Source: Deltaproteobacteria bacterium 13_1_40CM_4_68_19
GTDB lineage: Bacteria; Myxococcota; Myxococcia; Myxococcales; 40CM-4-68-19
Length of the DNA stretch: 43,704 nt
Direction: 5' to 3'
NCBI GenBank assembly: GCA_001918155.1
Contig: MNFJ01000094.1
Location: 1-43,704, forward strand
In this document: piece after piece, positions 34,484 through 43,039 of the stretch
How the letters are laid out: every line of letters begins with the position of its first letter
Position numbering within the stretch: the first letter of the stretch is position 1
Program-made: the position numbers and the translations under genes
Notes under the pieces: generated by a model
Seen by the model: the letters and a program-made list of their open reading frames with translations, nothing else
The model's database searches: none
Told to the model about the DNA's origin: nothing

Positions 34484-36937
34484 TCAGAGCCCGAACCCCG
34501 TGGACACGTAGAACGCCGTCCGCTCGTCGGAACGGACGATCATCGCATTGACGGAGGTCGCTAGCACCAGACCGGGCCCCGCGGCGAAGACGGCGAGCCA
34601 CAGCCCTCCCCCGGCGCCGTTGTGCCAGGTGGATGAGGGTATATGGGCGCGAAAGACGCGGCCGACGTCAGCGACGCCGGAGATTCCGTACCGGAACGGC
34701 AGCAGGGCGAGGAACCTCCCGATGGCGATCCGCAGCTCGGCGTTTCCCCCGACGGCGGCGTCCCCCGCGTACCGGTTCGCGTCGAATCCCAGCAGCGGAA
34801 TGCCGCCCATGCCGGTGAGGGCGAGCGGGACCGGCAGGGCAGCGCCGCCGAGAAACGCTGCGTCGAAGAACGGATACGTCCCCCAGTTCTTCTCCGCGGC
34901 GAGGTGGAGGTCCAGGAACACGTCCGTGATCAGGCGCCCGCCGACCGACGCGGACGCGGAGGCGTGGAGCTTGCTGAACGCGTGCGGGTTGCTGAAGATG
35001 GCCGGCGTATGCCGTCCGGCGAGGCGGAAGCGGAAACCTCGCTGCGAGGTGAGCGCGCCGGTCCTGGTATCGAGCAGGAGGCCCACCTCGCCACTCCCCT
35101 GTGTCATTCCGGCCGATCCGTACTCGCTGCCCGCCACGCTCCCGCTGTTCTGGATGGCGGAGACGTGCTTGATGGGAAAGCCGGCGTACGCGCGAAGGGG
35201 TCCGGTCACGTTCAACTGCAGGGCGGGAAACGCGGCCAGGTGCTCCTGCCGCACGTCGTAGTGTCCGGCCGATTGCTCCGCGTCGATCCGCTGCGTGTCG
35301 TTCCCGAACCCGTAGAAGTTCAAGACCTCGACGCCCGAGTACCAGAGCGAAACCAGGACGCTCAGCGGCGAACGCGTGCGGAACTCGGTGGTGTATTGAA
35401 GCCGTGGGCGGCTCACGGCCGTCGCCCAGGCGGCGGCAAAGTCCATCCGCGACGCGTAAGGATGAAGCTCGAAGCCGTAGCTCGTCAGCTCGGCGCGGAC
35501 GCCGGGGAACAGGCCTCGCGTCGAGTCGTAGGAGAAGACAGGGAAGAAGAGCAGATCCCGTCCCCAGTCGCGGACGGGCTCGTATCGCGCGCGAACCGGT
35601 TCGGGCTCGCGCGGGTCCGGAGGAACGATGCGGACGCGGATGCCGCCGTCCGAGCCTTCGTCGACGACGCGGCCGCCGCGGGGAGTGTACACGCGCAGCT
35701 CCGAAGTCTCCTCCGAGACGAAGACGCGCCGGAAGCGCGGGGTGCTGACCTCGACGGACCCCTGCGGCTGCCGGCGCACGCGGATCGTCTCACCCTCGGC
35801 CGCGCGCAGGTCGACCTCTGAAGCGAGAAGCCGGTAGTAGTCGCGCGACGCCGCTACGAGCCCGTCCCGCCTCGCACGCAGCAGCCGCTCGAGCTCTGCC
35901 CCTCCTTTGGCATACATCGCGGACGGCAGCTGGCGAACCGCATTCGAGATCACCTCGTCCGTGATCTTGCCGACTAGATCGGCCGTTTCCGACTCCCACG
36001 TCCCGCGGTCGAGCCAGACGAGAAATCGCCGGTCGGTGAAGCGGCCGGAGAACGTCAGCTTGTCCATGGGGGGATAGCTCTCGCCGAAGCCCGCGAGCTG
36101 CTTGGTGTAGTACTCGGCGACGCTCGGGATGATGCCGCCGAATCGGCTGAACGCCTGGTCGCGGTCTCGCGGGATCGGCCGCCAGACGGTCCGGCCGTCC
36201 TGGTCGAACCTCGCCCAGCGCCATTGGTCGAGGTGCCGATCCCAGTCTCCGACGAGCACGTCGATGAGGCGGGCGCGCAGGTAATTGCGTGAGTCGACCT
36301 CATCCTTCGAGCGCGTCTCCAGCCGCACGAAGACGCTCAGCGTGTCCTTCAGCTTGTCGACGCCGACCTCGCTGCCCTCGTCCCGCTCCTCCAGGAGACC
36401 AAGCATACCGACGAACATCGCGCGGAACTCACCCAGCTCCGGGTCGTCCGGCATCACCGCCAACTGTGGATGCGCATGCACGACGCCGGTCGCATCGAGG
36501 AACGGAGGCACCACGAGCGCCGCTCCGGGATGGATGGTGCTGGTCAGGTCCTGGAGGATGTCGCCGAAGATGGACGCTCGCGTATCGGGGTCCAGCAGGC
36601 CCGACACGTCCTTGTCGACCGAGCGAAAGACCCAGGCGTGGCCGTTGCCGCTCTTCAGCCGGAGATTCCTCGTCTGCAGGCCTCCGCCGCGGCGCTGCGG
36701 ACGGAGCCCTCCATCGAAACCTTGCAGGTCGAGCACGGGCACTTCCACGGGCGTCGTCCATAGGTCTCGCCACTGTTCGCCGAGCAGCAACCTTCGGAAC
36801 CAGCCGGCACCGTACCCGGGTCCGGGCGTGACGACCTCGACGCGCGTCTCGCTGGCAGGAACCGCATCCGCCGCGCTCGCCCACAGCCCGACGATCAGCG
36901 CGAGCGGTGCCACTGCATGATCCAGGAAATTGCCCAT
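34484..36937 (-). CDS. Kinase-like domain fused to BamA/Omp85-type outer-membrane barrel
   Basis: 817 residues. A signal peptide (about 1-26) is followed by an N-terminal domain of roughly 350 residues and a linker, then an Omp85/bacterial surface antigen barrel (about 480-817) with strands such as SPLSVLVSLWYSGVEVLNFY and GEVGLLLDTRTGALTSQRGF, ending AFYVSTGFGL. The N-terminal domain carries LRLKSGNGHAWVFRSVDKD, then LVGDWDRHLDQWRW and IPRDRDQAF. The last two resemble the catalytic loop and metal-binding motif of Fam20C/CotH/HipA-like kinases (DRH, DxD). A similar layout exists in uncharacterised BamA/TamA family proteins of other phyla as I recall. Function is unknown; a periplasmic kinase tied to a barrel is inference. 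Confidence 0.82.
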   Translation of the reverse strand: MGNFLDHAVAPLALIVGLWASAADAVPASETRVEVVTPGPGYGAGWFRRLLLGEQWRDLWTTPVEVPVLDLQGFDGGLRPQRRGGGLQTRNLRLKSGNGHAWVFRSVDKDVSGLLDPDTRASIFGDILQDLTSTIHPGAALVVPPFLDATGVVHAHPQLAVMPDDPELGEFRAMFVGMLGLLEERDEGSEVGVDKLKDTLSVFVRLETRSKDEVDSRNYLRARLIDVLVGDWDRHLDQWRWARFDQDGRTVWRPIPRDRDQAFSRFGGIIPSVAEYYTKQLAGFGESYPPMDKLTFSGRFTDRRFLVWLDRGTWESETADLVGKITDEVISNAVRQLPSAMYAKGGAELERLLRARRDGLVAASRDYYRLLASEVDLRAAEGETIRVRRQPQGSVEVSTPRFRRVFVSEETSELRVYTPRGGRVVDEGSDGGIRVRIVPPDPREPEPVRARYEPVRDWGRDLLFFPVFSYDSTRGLFPGVRAELTSYGFELHPYASRMDFAAAWATAVSRPRLQYTTEFRTRSPLSVLVSLWYSGVEVLNFYGFGNDTQRIDAEQSAGHYDVRQEHLAAFPALQLNVTGPLRAYAGFPIKHVSAIQNSGSVAGSEYGSAGMTQGSGEVGLLLDTRTGALTSQRGFRFRLAGRHTPAIFSNPHAFSKLHASASASVGGRLITDVFLDLHLAAEKNWGTYPFFDAAFLGGAALPVPLALTGMGGIPLLGFDANRYAGDAAVGGNAELRIAIGRFLALLPFRYGISGVADVGRVFRAHIPSSTWHNGAGGGLWLAVFAAGPGLVLATSVNAMIVRSDERTAFYVSTGFGL

Positions 36938-36951
36938 TGGAGCTCGCCCGC

Positions 36952-37545
36952 TCAAGTCGCCCCGGCGACCTCGGCAGGTGCTGCGACATTTGTAGGCGAA
37001 TGAGCCGTGCTCTGCGCGGGCTCGATGTCCCACCGGGAGTCCGACTCGAGATCGGCGGCGATCACTTGCTCGTTCTGGGAGACCGCCATGCCGCAGGGAC
37101 CGCCGTCGGGATACGCAGGGCTTCCGTCGATCGCCCGGATGAAAGCAAAGGGAAGCCCAGGTGCGGCGCCGTGGCGCAGCCGCTTCTGGCTCTCGACTTC
37201 GTGGAAAGCCTCCGCCAATTGCGCCGTCCGCTCCGCGACCACCGCCTCCAGCCCCTCCTGGGCGCGATGGAGCGCCTGTTCCGCCCGCTGGCGCACGCTG
37301 ATCTCGTCCGCCAGTTGCGCGTTCTGCCGGTGGATCATCCAGCCCACCAACGCACCGATGGCCAGGGCGATGACTGTTGCGCCGGCGATCCCATACCAGA
37401 ACAGATCCACCAGCGACCGGAACCGGGCGCTTTCGCGGCCCACGATCAGGGCGAACAAGGCGAGCACGAGCACGCACAGCGCGAAGTACTCGCCCGCCAG
37501 TCGGGAGGGGGAGAGGCGGAAGAAGCTCCTCCCTTTCAACTGCAC
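36952..37545 (-). CDS. Truncated membrane sensor (two TM helices, coiled coil, partial GAF)
   Basis: 197 residues from GTG 37545 (GGGAGGAG upstream). Two helices (about 17-36 and 50-70) precede a HAMP-like coiled coil (QRAEQALHRAQEGLEAVVAE). Then comes the middle of a GAF domain (FIRAIDGSPAYPDGGPCGMA, VIAADLESDSRWD), after which the sequence turns into STAHSPTNVAAPAEV and stops. No HisKA or HATPase domain follows. GAF domains of this type are normally longer and feed a kinase, so this looks like a sensor gene that has lost internal and C-terminal parts. It ends 14 bases before the BamA-fusion start. Confidence 0.65.
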   Translation of the reverse strand: MQLKGRSFFRLSPSRLAGEYFALCVLVLALFALIVGRESARFRSLVDLFWYGIAGATVIALAIGALVGWMIHRQNAQLADEISVRQRAEQALHRAQEGLEAVVAERTAQLAEAFHEVESQKRLRHGAAPGLPFAFIRAIDGSPAYPDGGPCGMAVSQNEQVIAADLESDSRWDIEPAQSTAHSPTNVAAPAEVAGAT

Positions 37546-37625
37546 CGGATCTCCTCCCTCAGCGTGCGACGGTCGCGGTTCCGAAGTCCATTATTACCAG
37601 CGCCTGTTCGAGATGGCGACCGGAG

Positions 37626-37898
37626 TCAGTGGGCGCTGACGTCGACGGCCCCTGCCCGCTGCGGCCGGCGCATGAGGACGATCACCCAGCTTACGGCGAG
37701 AAACGCGAAGGCCAGCAAGAGGAAGTTGTTGGTCGAGACCCAGGCGATCTGGTCGAGCGGGGTCCCGAAGTTGGCGCGGATGTCGTTCAGCGCGACGTTG
37801 ACGATGGAGATGTCCAGGAACGCCATCAGACCCGCGAGCATCGCGCCCGCGCTGATGAGCGGCTTGCTGCCGCGAAGGATGGCGGCCTCCGCGCTCAT
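37626..37898 (-). CDS. Internally deleted EmrB/QacA-type MFS transporter remnant (90 aa)
   Basis: The first 54 residues are the typical N-terminus of an EmrB-type 14-helix transporter (AGAMLAGLMAFLDISIVNVA, LDQIAWVST). They run directly, in frame, into what looks like the last helix and tail (NNFLLLAFAFLAVSWVIVLM, RRP). Normal members have about 500 residues, so some 400 are missing between WVST and NNF. The start overlaps the EmrA-type stop as ATGA, the normal emrAB arrangement. The product cannot be a working transporter. It is either a real in-frame deletion or an assembly collapse. Confidence 0.75.
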   Translation of the reverse strand: MSAEAAILRGSKPLISAGAMLAGLMAFLDISIVNVALNDIRANFGTPLDQIAWVSTNNFLLLAFAFLAVSWVIVLMRRPQRAGAVDVSAH

Positions 37899-39112
37899 CA
37901 GTCCTTCGTCCGGACGGTGACGTCCGCGCTCATGCCGGGGCGCAGCTCGACTCCGGCGGAGCCATCCAGGCGGATGAGCACCGGGATGCGCTGCACCACC
38001 TTGACGAAATTTCCCGTCGCATTGTCGGGTGGCAACAGGGCGAAGCGCGCGCCGGTCGCACCTGCGATGCTCTCGACGTGGCCGCGAAACTTGCGCCTGC
38101 CGTAGGTGTCCAGGCGGACCGTTGTGCTCTGGCCCGCGCTCATCCCGGCGAGTTGGTCTTCCTTGAAGTTGGCGACGACCCAGACGTCGTCGAGCGGCAC
38201 GATGGCGAGCAGTGGACGCTCGGGGCCGACGCTCTGGCCCTGCTCGACGGTGCGCCGCGAGATGACTCCTCTGTGGGGCGCGCGCACGGTCGTATAGGAG
38301 AGGTTCAGCTCCGCCAGCTTGAGGGCCGCCTCCGCTTGCAGCGTTTTCGCCTCCGCGAGGGCGAGCGCGGCGCGCGCCGAGGCGACCTGCTCCGCAGCCG
38401 TCTGGGCGGCGCTCAGCCGCCCCTTGGCGAGCACGACGCCACCGCCGGATCCGGCGCGGCCGGCCAGCGCCGCGGCCAGACGGGCCCGCTCCCTCTGGTA
38501 TTGCGCGCTCGCGGCGTCGAACTCGCTCTGCCTCTGGTCCAGATCCGCCGCGGGCGTCACGTTCGACTCGACCAGCGCACGCGTCCGCTTCAGGTTGATC
38601 TCCGCCAGCGATTGACGCGAGTCGGCGGCGGCGAGGTCTGCCCTCGCCTGCTCGATCTCCGCCTCAGCCGAGGTGAGCGAGAAGGTCGCGGCGATGAGAC
38701 CGCCCCGGGCCTGGACGAGGTTTGCCGGCGCCGCCTTCTCCGTGAGCGTGAGCGTCGAGCGGGCGCCGTCGGCTGCCGCTCGCGCCGCCGCCAGATCCGC
38801 GCGAGCGGCATCGAGCTTCGCCGCATAGTCGGCCGGGTCGAGCTCCACCAGGACCTCGCCCGCGTCGACGACCTGGTTGTCCTCGACGCGCACGCGGAGC
38901 ACTTGCCCTGCAACGCGGGGCGAAACGCTCATCACGCGTCCTTCCACCTGGGCGTCGTCGGTCGATTCGCGACCGAGATGAAGCAGGTACCAGGCGCCTG
39001 AAACCAGCACCGCCGCGGCGCTCAGACCGGCGATGAGGAATGGAGTCCGCTTGCGGCGCGTCATTGGAAGTTGCGCCGGTGGAGCCATCGAGACTGCCGT
39101 CGAGCCGCTCAC
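37898..39112 (-). CDS. EmrA/HlyD family efflux adaptor protein
   Basis: 404 residues: N-terminal membrane helix ([20 protein letters not shown]), the EmrA signature [21 protein letters not shown], a long Ala-rich coiled-coil hairpin (about residues 85-235), and the second lipoyl half [22 protein letters not shown]. It would connect an EmrB-type pump to an outer-membrane channel; here the pump gene is internally deleted. Start GTG 39112 overlaps the thiolase stop as GTGA. Confidence 0.92.
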   Translation of the reverse strand: MSGSTAVSMAPPAQLPMTRRKRTPFLIAGLSAAAVLVSGAWYLLHLGRESTDDAQVEGRVMSVSPRVAGQVLRVRVEDNQVVDAGEVLVELDPADYAAKLDAARADLAAARAAADGARSTLTLTEKAAPANLVQARGGLIAATFSLTSAEAEIEQARADLAAADSRQSLAEINLKRTRALVESNVTPAADLDQRQSEFDAASAQYQRERARLAAALAGRAGSGGGVVLAKGRLSAAQTAAEQVASARAALALAEAKTLQAEAALKLAELNLSYTTVRAPHRGVISRRTVEQGQSVGPERPLLAIVPLDDVWVVANFKEDQLAGMSAGQSTTVRLDTYGRRKFRGHVESIAGATGARFALLPPDNATGNFVKVVQRIPVLIRLDGSAGVELRPGMSADVTVRTKD

Positions 39113-40347
39113 GACACCCTCTCCAGGATGGTTGCGATTCCTTGGCCACCGGCGGTGCACAACGCGATCAGGGCGGTCTGTTTGTCGCGGCGCTCGAGCT
39201 CCTCGAGGGCGGTGCCGAGGAGCATGGCACCCGTGGCGCCGAGCGGGTGGCCGAGCGCGATCGCCCCGCCATTCACGTTGACGCGCTCGGGATCGAGATC
39301 GAGCTTGCGCATCGTCTGCAGCACCACCGCGGCGAACGCTTCGTTGATCTCCCAGAGGTCGATGTCGCGCGCGCTCATTCCGGCGAGACGCAATGCCTTC
39401 TCGCTCACCGGCGCCGGAGCCGTGAGCATGATGACGGGCTCGCTGCCCAACGTGGCCATGGCGCGGATGCGCGCCCGGGGAAGCGCGCCGGTCTCGCGGA
39501 CATACCGCTCCGACGCGATGAGCACCGCGCCGGCGCCGTCCGCGATCCCGCTCGAGTTGCCGGCGGTGTGGACGTGACGGATCTGCCTTGCCTGCGGGTA
39601 GGCGGCGACGGCGATCTGATCGAGCGTCTCGCCGTTCGGTCCGGCCGCCGTCCCACCGAGAGCGACGAATGCGGGCGCGAGCCCGGCGAGTCCTTCGCGC
39701 GTCGTGTCAGGGCGGAGGAGCTCGTCGCGCTCCAGGACGAGCTTGCCGGTGATGGGATCGGCAACGGGTACGAGCGACCCGGCAAAGCGTCGCTCCTCCA
39801 CCGCGCGGGCGGCGCGCCGCTGCGAGCGGAACGCGATCTCGTCTACTTCCTCTCGGGAAAAGTTCTCCAGCGTGGCGATGAGGTCGGCGCTGATCCCTTG
39901 CGGGACCTGGAAGAAGCGCTCGCGAAGGCGAGTGTTGCCGCCGTCCTCGCCGGCGCCGTCCGAACCCATCGGGACGCGCGACATGCTCTCCACGCCGCCC
40001 GCGACCACCAGGTCGAGCGTGCCGGAGGCGGCGCCCATCGCCGCGAAATTGACCGCCTGCAGGCCTGAGCCGCAGAACCGGTTGAGCGTGGTCGCGCTCA
40101 CCTCGATCGGCCAGCCCGCGCTGAGCACCGCGTTGCGAGCCAGGTTCGCGCCCTGCTCGTCCACCTGCGAGACGCACCCCGCGATCACGTCGTCCACGCG
40201 CGCAGGGTCGAAGCCATTGCGGCGGGCGAGCGCCACCAGCAGCTGCCCGAACAGCTCCTGTGGATGGATCCCGGAGAGCGCGCCCTTTCCCGGCTTTCCG
40301 CGTCCGCGAGGAGTGCGCACCGCATCGATGACGTAGCTCGTCGTCAT
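39109..40347 (-). CDS. Acetyl-CoA C-acyltransferase (thiolase)
   Basis: 412 residues with the acyl-accepting Cys in [10 protein letters not shown] (near residue 90), His in [16 protein letters not shown] and the second Cys in CTAGGQG. It either condenses two acetyl-CoA or cleaves 3-oxoacyl-CoA. A 3-oxoadipyl-CoA thiolase would complete the hydroquinone pathway, but this gene is 23 kb away in a TetR/efflux operon, so fatty-acid or general acetyl-CoA metabolism is equally possible. ATG 40347 overlaps the tetR stop as ATGA. Confidence 0.93.
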   Translation of the reverse strand: MTTSYVIDAVRTPRGRGKPGKGALSGIHPQELFGQLLVALARRNGFDPARVDDVIAGCVSQVDEQGANLARNAVLSAGWPIEVSATTLNRFCGSGLQAVNFAAMGAASGTLDLVVAGGVESMSRVPMGSDGAGEDGGNTRLRERFFQVPQGISADLIATLENFSREEVDEIAFRSQRRAARAVEERRFAGSLVPVADPITGKLVLERDELLRPDTTREGLAGLAPAFVALGGTAAGPNGETLDQIAVAAYPQARQIRHVHTAGNSSGIADGAGAVLIASERYVRETGALPRARIRAMATLGSEPVIMLTAPAPVSEKALRLAGMSARDIDLWEINEAFAAVVLQTMRKLDLDPERVNVNGGAIALGHPLGATGAMLLGTALEELERRDKQTALIALCTAGGQGIATILERVS

Positions 40348-40943
40348 GACCGTTCTCCCTTTCCGCCCCGCGCGGCGGCCGCGCCCAGCGCGCGGCAAGC
40401 GCGGAGCACCTCGTCGGACAGCTCGGTTCCCTTCACAGCGCGGGCCAGGCTGAGCCCGCCGTACATCAGCGCGACGAGCCCGATCGCGAGCGTCCGGCGC
40501 GGGACGATCGCCGTCGCCGGCAGGCGTTGCGCGAGGCCGTCGACCAGGGCCGTCACCTGGTGTCCGATGACGGCGCGGTGCTGCGGCGCCGTCGTGCCGA
40601 CCTCTCCGATCACCGCCGGAAAGGGGCAGTCGGGCGCGCCGCCGTCGCGGTGGTCGGGCGAGAGGTATCGCTTGAGGATGGCTTCGGCCCGATCGGCCTC
40701 GGCCTTCGCGTCGAGGCGCTCGAAGAGGCGCTCGCGCAGCGTGGCGCCGGTGCGTCGGATCGTTTCGTCCACCAGTTCGTCCTTGGAGGAGAAGTGCGCG
40801 TAGAAGCCGCCGACCGTGAGCGCAGCGCCCTTCATCACGTCCGCCACGGCGGCGCCCGAGATCCCCTTTTCACGGACCAGCCGCGCGGCGGACTGCAGGA
40901 TCGATTCGTGCGACCGTTCCTTCCGTTCGACCTTGGCGTTCAT
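40344..40943 (-). CDS. TetR family transcriptional regulator
   Basis: 199 residues with a TetR helix-turn-helix ([30 protein letters not shown]) and a C-terminal domain with [12 protein letters not shown], as in many efflux-linked TetR proteins. ATG 40943 is chosen for GAGGAG upstream; an ORF extension to 40976 lacks support. It leads the operon with thiolase, EmrA and the EmrB remnant. A 28-bp inverted repeat lies 55 bases upstream. Confidence 0.91.
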   Translation of the reverse strand: MNAKVERKERSHESILQSAARLVREKGISGAAVADVMKGAALTVGGFYAHFSSKDELVDETIRRTGATLRERLFERLDAKAEADRAEAILKRYLSPDHRDGGAPDCPFPAVIGEVGTTAPQHRAVIGHQVTALVDGLAQRLPATAIVPRRTLAIGLVALMYGGLSLARAVKGTELSDEVLRACRALGAAAARGGKGERS

Positions 40944-40997
40944 CTGCGCTCTCCTCGCACCGGTTTGTGGGCTCACTTCAGCGAAATGCCGGCTCGC

Positions 40998-41025
40998 CGT
41001 ATGGACCTTATATTACGTCCATACG
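40998..41025. promoter_or_regulatory. TetR operator: 9-bp inverted repeat CGTATGGAC / GTCCATACG
   Basis: Perfect 9-bp arms at 40998-41006 and 41017-41025 with a 10-base A/T-rich spacer containing TAATAT on the minus strand, a plausible -10 for the tetR operon. Arm sequence and spacing suit a TetR autorepressor. Confidence 0.65.
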
Positions 41026-41206
41026 ATGACAACCTCAACGCCGGGATTCGGGCTCGGCGCGCGCTGCTTCAGGAAGCCGCGGTGGCTGCCGGATCTTCGA
41101 CAGCTATGACGTCGGCTGCGCCAGCCCGAGTGCACGTCGTGCGTTGGCACCGCAGGTGCAATGCGATAGTGGACGCGGCCAACTCTTCCTCCGAAAGGAC
41201 ACGCCC

Positions 41207-41731
41207 ATGACCTCCGGCATCACCACGTTCACGTTGTTCCACGTTCTCTTGAGTCTCGTCGGGATCTTCGCCGGATTCGTCGTCGCGGGAGGCCTCGCCG
41301 CGGGGAAGCGCCTCGACGGCTGGACCGGCGTCTTCCTGGTGACGACGATCGCGACGAGTGTGACCGGGTTCGGGTTCCCCTTCGAGACTTTCCTGCCGTC
41401 GCATGGCGTCGCGATCATCTCGCTCGTCATCCTGCCGATCACGATCGTCGCGCGCTACGTCAAGCAGCTCTCTGGAGCCTGGCGCGGAATCTACGTGATC
41501 GGCGCCGTGCTCGCGCTTTACCTGAACGTCTTCGTCTTGATCGCGCAGCTCTTCCTCAGGCTCCCGGCCCTGATGGCTGCCGCACCGACCCAGAAAGAGC
41601 CGCCATTCCTGCTCACCCAGCTCCTCGTGCTGGCGCTGTTCGTCTGGCTGGGTCGGGCGACCGTGAAGGGGTTCCGTGCAGAGGCGGGGGCACTGGCGCA
41701 CGGGGGATCCGGCTCGCTACCGCGAGCATGA
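41207..41731 (+). CDS. Small polytopic membrane protein, unknown
   Basis: 174 residues with four hydrophobic helices (about FHVLLSLVGIFAGFVVAGGL, TGVFLVTTIATSVTGFGFPF, IISLVILPITIVARYV, GIYVIGAVLALYLNVFVLIA) and a fifth near LLTQLLVLALFVWLG. ATG 41207 is preceded by GAAAGGA at proper distance. I recognise no characterised family. It diverges from the tetR gene and is convergent with the broken sigma-54 regulator. Confidence 0.8.
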   Translation: MTSGITTFTLFHVLLSLVGIFAGFVVAGGLAAGKRLDGWTGVFLVTTIATSVTGFGFPFETFLPSHGVAIISLVILPITIVARYVKQLSGAWRGIYVIGAVLALYLNVFVLIAQLFLRLPALMAAAPTQKEPPFLLTQLLVLALFVWLGRATVKGFRAEAGALAHGGSGSLPRA

Positions 41732-41749
41732 AGGCGAGCCGGCCGCGAC

Positions 41750-42644
41750 TTACGCGGCGGAACGAGGTCGAGACTCGATGCCGAGCTTCTTCATGCGGGC
41801 GATGAGCGTCGTCCGCTTGAGACCGAGTCTCGCCGCGGCGCCTTCGAGGCCTCCCACGCGCCCACCCGCTTCCCGCAGGGCGAGGAGGATCTCGTCCCGT
41901 TGTGCCTGTTGCAGCGCGTCCCGGACGTTCTTCAGCGGCAAGGGCTGGACTTTGGCGTCAGTCGTGCGCCTTGGCGCTTCGTGAGGCTTCAGGTCTGGGG
42001 TGTCGATTTCGAGGACGGGGCCGCGCGAGAGGATCACCGCGCGCTCAATCACGTTCTGGAGCTCCCGGATGTTGCCCGGCCAGGGGTACCGGCACAGCTC
42101 GCTCATGCCGGCCGAGCGCGAGTACGCCGACCGCGCGATCTCGAACGGCGAGAGGAAAGACACACGCGCTGCGCAGTCGCTCGAAGACCGACTCTCTCTC
42201 GGCCTGCTCGCGCATGCGGGCCGGGTTGCCGACCCAAGGCGTGCAGGAACGCAAGACGGTGCCGAGAAGTCCTCGTCCCACGGGATGGAGTTCCTCGTCG
42301 CTGTCCGGTTCCTTGCCGTCGGGATGGGCCTGGGCGCAGAGCCGCAGGCGCCGCGCCTCGTCGTCGGACAGGAACACGGCCACCGCGTCACAGCGCAAGA
42401 TCGCGCAGAGGCGGCCCGCGATTGCGCGGATCATCTCCGGCAGCGGGAGATTCGCTGCCACCGCTTCATTGAGGTCGAGGAGAAGCCGAAGGCGCTCGTT
42501 CTGCCGCCTCAATTCGAGCTGCGTCGCGAGGAAGCGATCTTCGGTCTGGCTTCGCGGGGTGATGCCGTCGATTCCTGCAGCGAGCAGCTCGGCCCGATTT
42601 CCAGACGCCTCGGGCACTGCCAGGTGCACGGCGTTCGTCATCAT
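41750..42644 (-). pseudogene. Sigma-54-dependent regulator that has lost its AAA+ domain (GAF and Fis-like ends remain)
   Basis: The 5' part (from ATG 42644 or 42641) encodes a GAF domain (LPLPEMIRAIAGRLCAIL, LHPVGRGLLGTVLR, SACVFPLAVRDRAVGVLALG). Around 42105-42120 the sequence switches to the end of an NtrC-type AAA+ domain (YPWPGNIRELQNVIERAVIL) and a Fis-like helix-turn-helix (GGLEGAAARLGLKRTTLIAR) that ends at 41750. The two parts are in different frames, and the GAFTGA, Walker A and Walker B segments are absent, so about 200 or more residues are missing. The intact ancestor would have been an FhlA/NorR-like activator. It is probably non-functional, or the junction is an assembly error. 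Confidence 0.75.
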
Positions 42645-42699
42645 GATGCCGGATTGCAGCACGCAGCGCGACGCAAGTCTCTAGTACTTTGGTGTCCCT

Positions 42700-42712
42700 A
42701 TACCTTCGTATC
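42700..42712. repeat. Palindrome-like repeat ATACCTTCGTATC, copy 1
   Basis: Imperfect inverted repeat (ATAC / GTATC) just upstream of the broken sigma-54 regulator start. It is 12/13 identical to the copy at 42866-42878. Confidence 0.4.
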
Positions 42713-42863
42713 CCGAGGCCCCTACTTCGGGGTGACCGGGAGCTTGAGGATGCCAGCCATGCGCACCAGGTCCGCCAGGGAAGGCGCGCATGGATCACTC
42801 CATTCGCGCCATGTGACGGCCAGGAGTCGCAGCCAGCATGGATGACGGGATCGAGGAAGTCCA

Positions 42864-42879
42864 CGATACCTTGGTATCG
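42864..42879. repeat. Perfect palindrome CGATACCTTGGTATCG, copy 2 of the ATACCTT repeat
   Basis: A 16-base inverted repeat with 7-bp arms and a TT centre, 166 bases from the related copy. It could be an operator or a small hairpin. Confidence 0.45.
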
Positions 42880-42965
42880 GGTCGCTGGAGGGGCGCGGCC
42901 TTTGCACCGCATCGGTGTCAGCGGTGTCAACGGAACTGGCGCCGGCATTGACATCGACGGCCCGC

Positions 42966-42998
42966 TAGTCGCGGCCGCCGAAGGCGGCACAGCGACTA
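42966..42998. repeat. 33-nt REP-like hairpin, copy 2
   Basis: Same outer arms (TAGTCGC / GCGACTA) and identical inner stem-loop as the copy at 29196-29228; two bases of the internal loop differ. It lies 41 bases downstream of the alpha/beta hydrolase stop (the hydrolase is on the minus strand). Confidence 0.75.
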
Positions 42999-43039
42999 CG
43001 CTTGAGCGCGAACCCGTGCCGGCAGCTGCGCGGTCGGCC

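Larger units (their letters stand above)
42645..43039. other. Intergenic region with operator-like repeats and one REP-like hairpin
   Basis: This stretch has no convincing gene. A 61-codon minus-strand frame (42907-42722) ends LADLVRMAGILKLPVTPK, which looks protein-like, but it has no supporting start and I do not recognise it. The region holds two copies of ATACCTTSGTATC and the second copy of the 33-nt hairpin. Confidence 0.5.

Noticed and set aside
42722-42907. A 61-codon minus-strand ORF
   Set aside because: Its C-terminal end looks protein-like, but there is no ribosome site, no recognisable family and it spans one of the palindromes.
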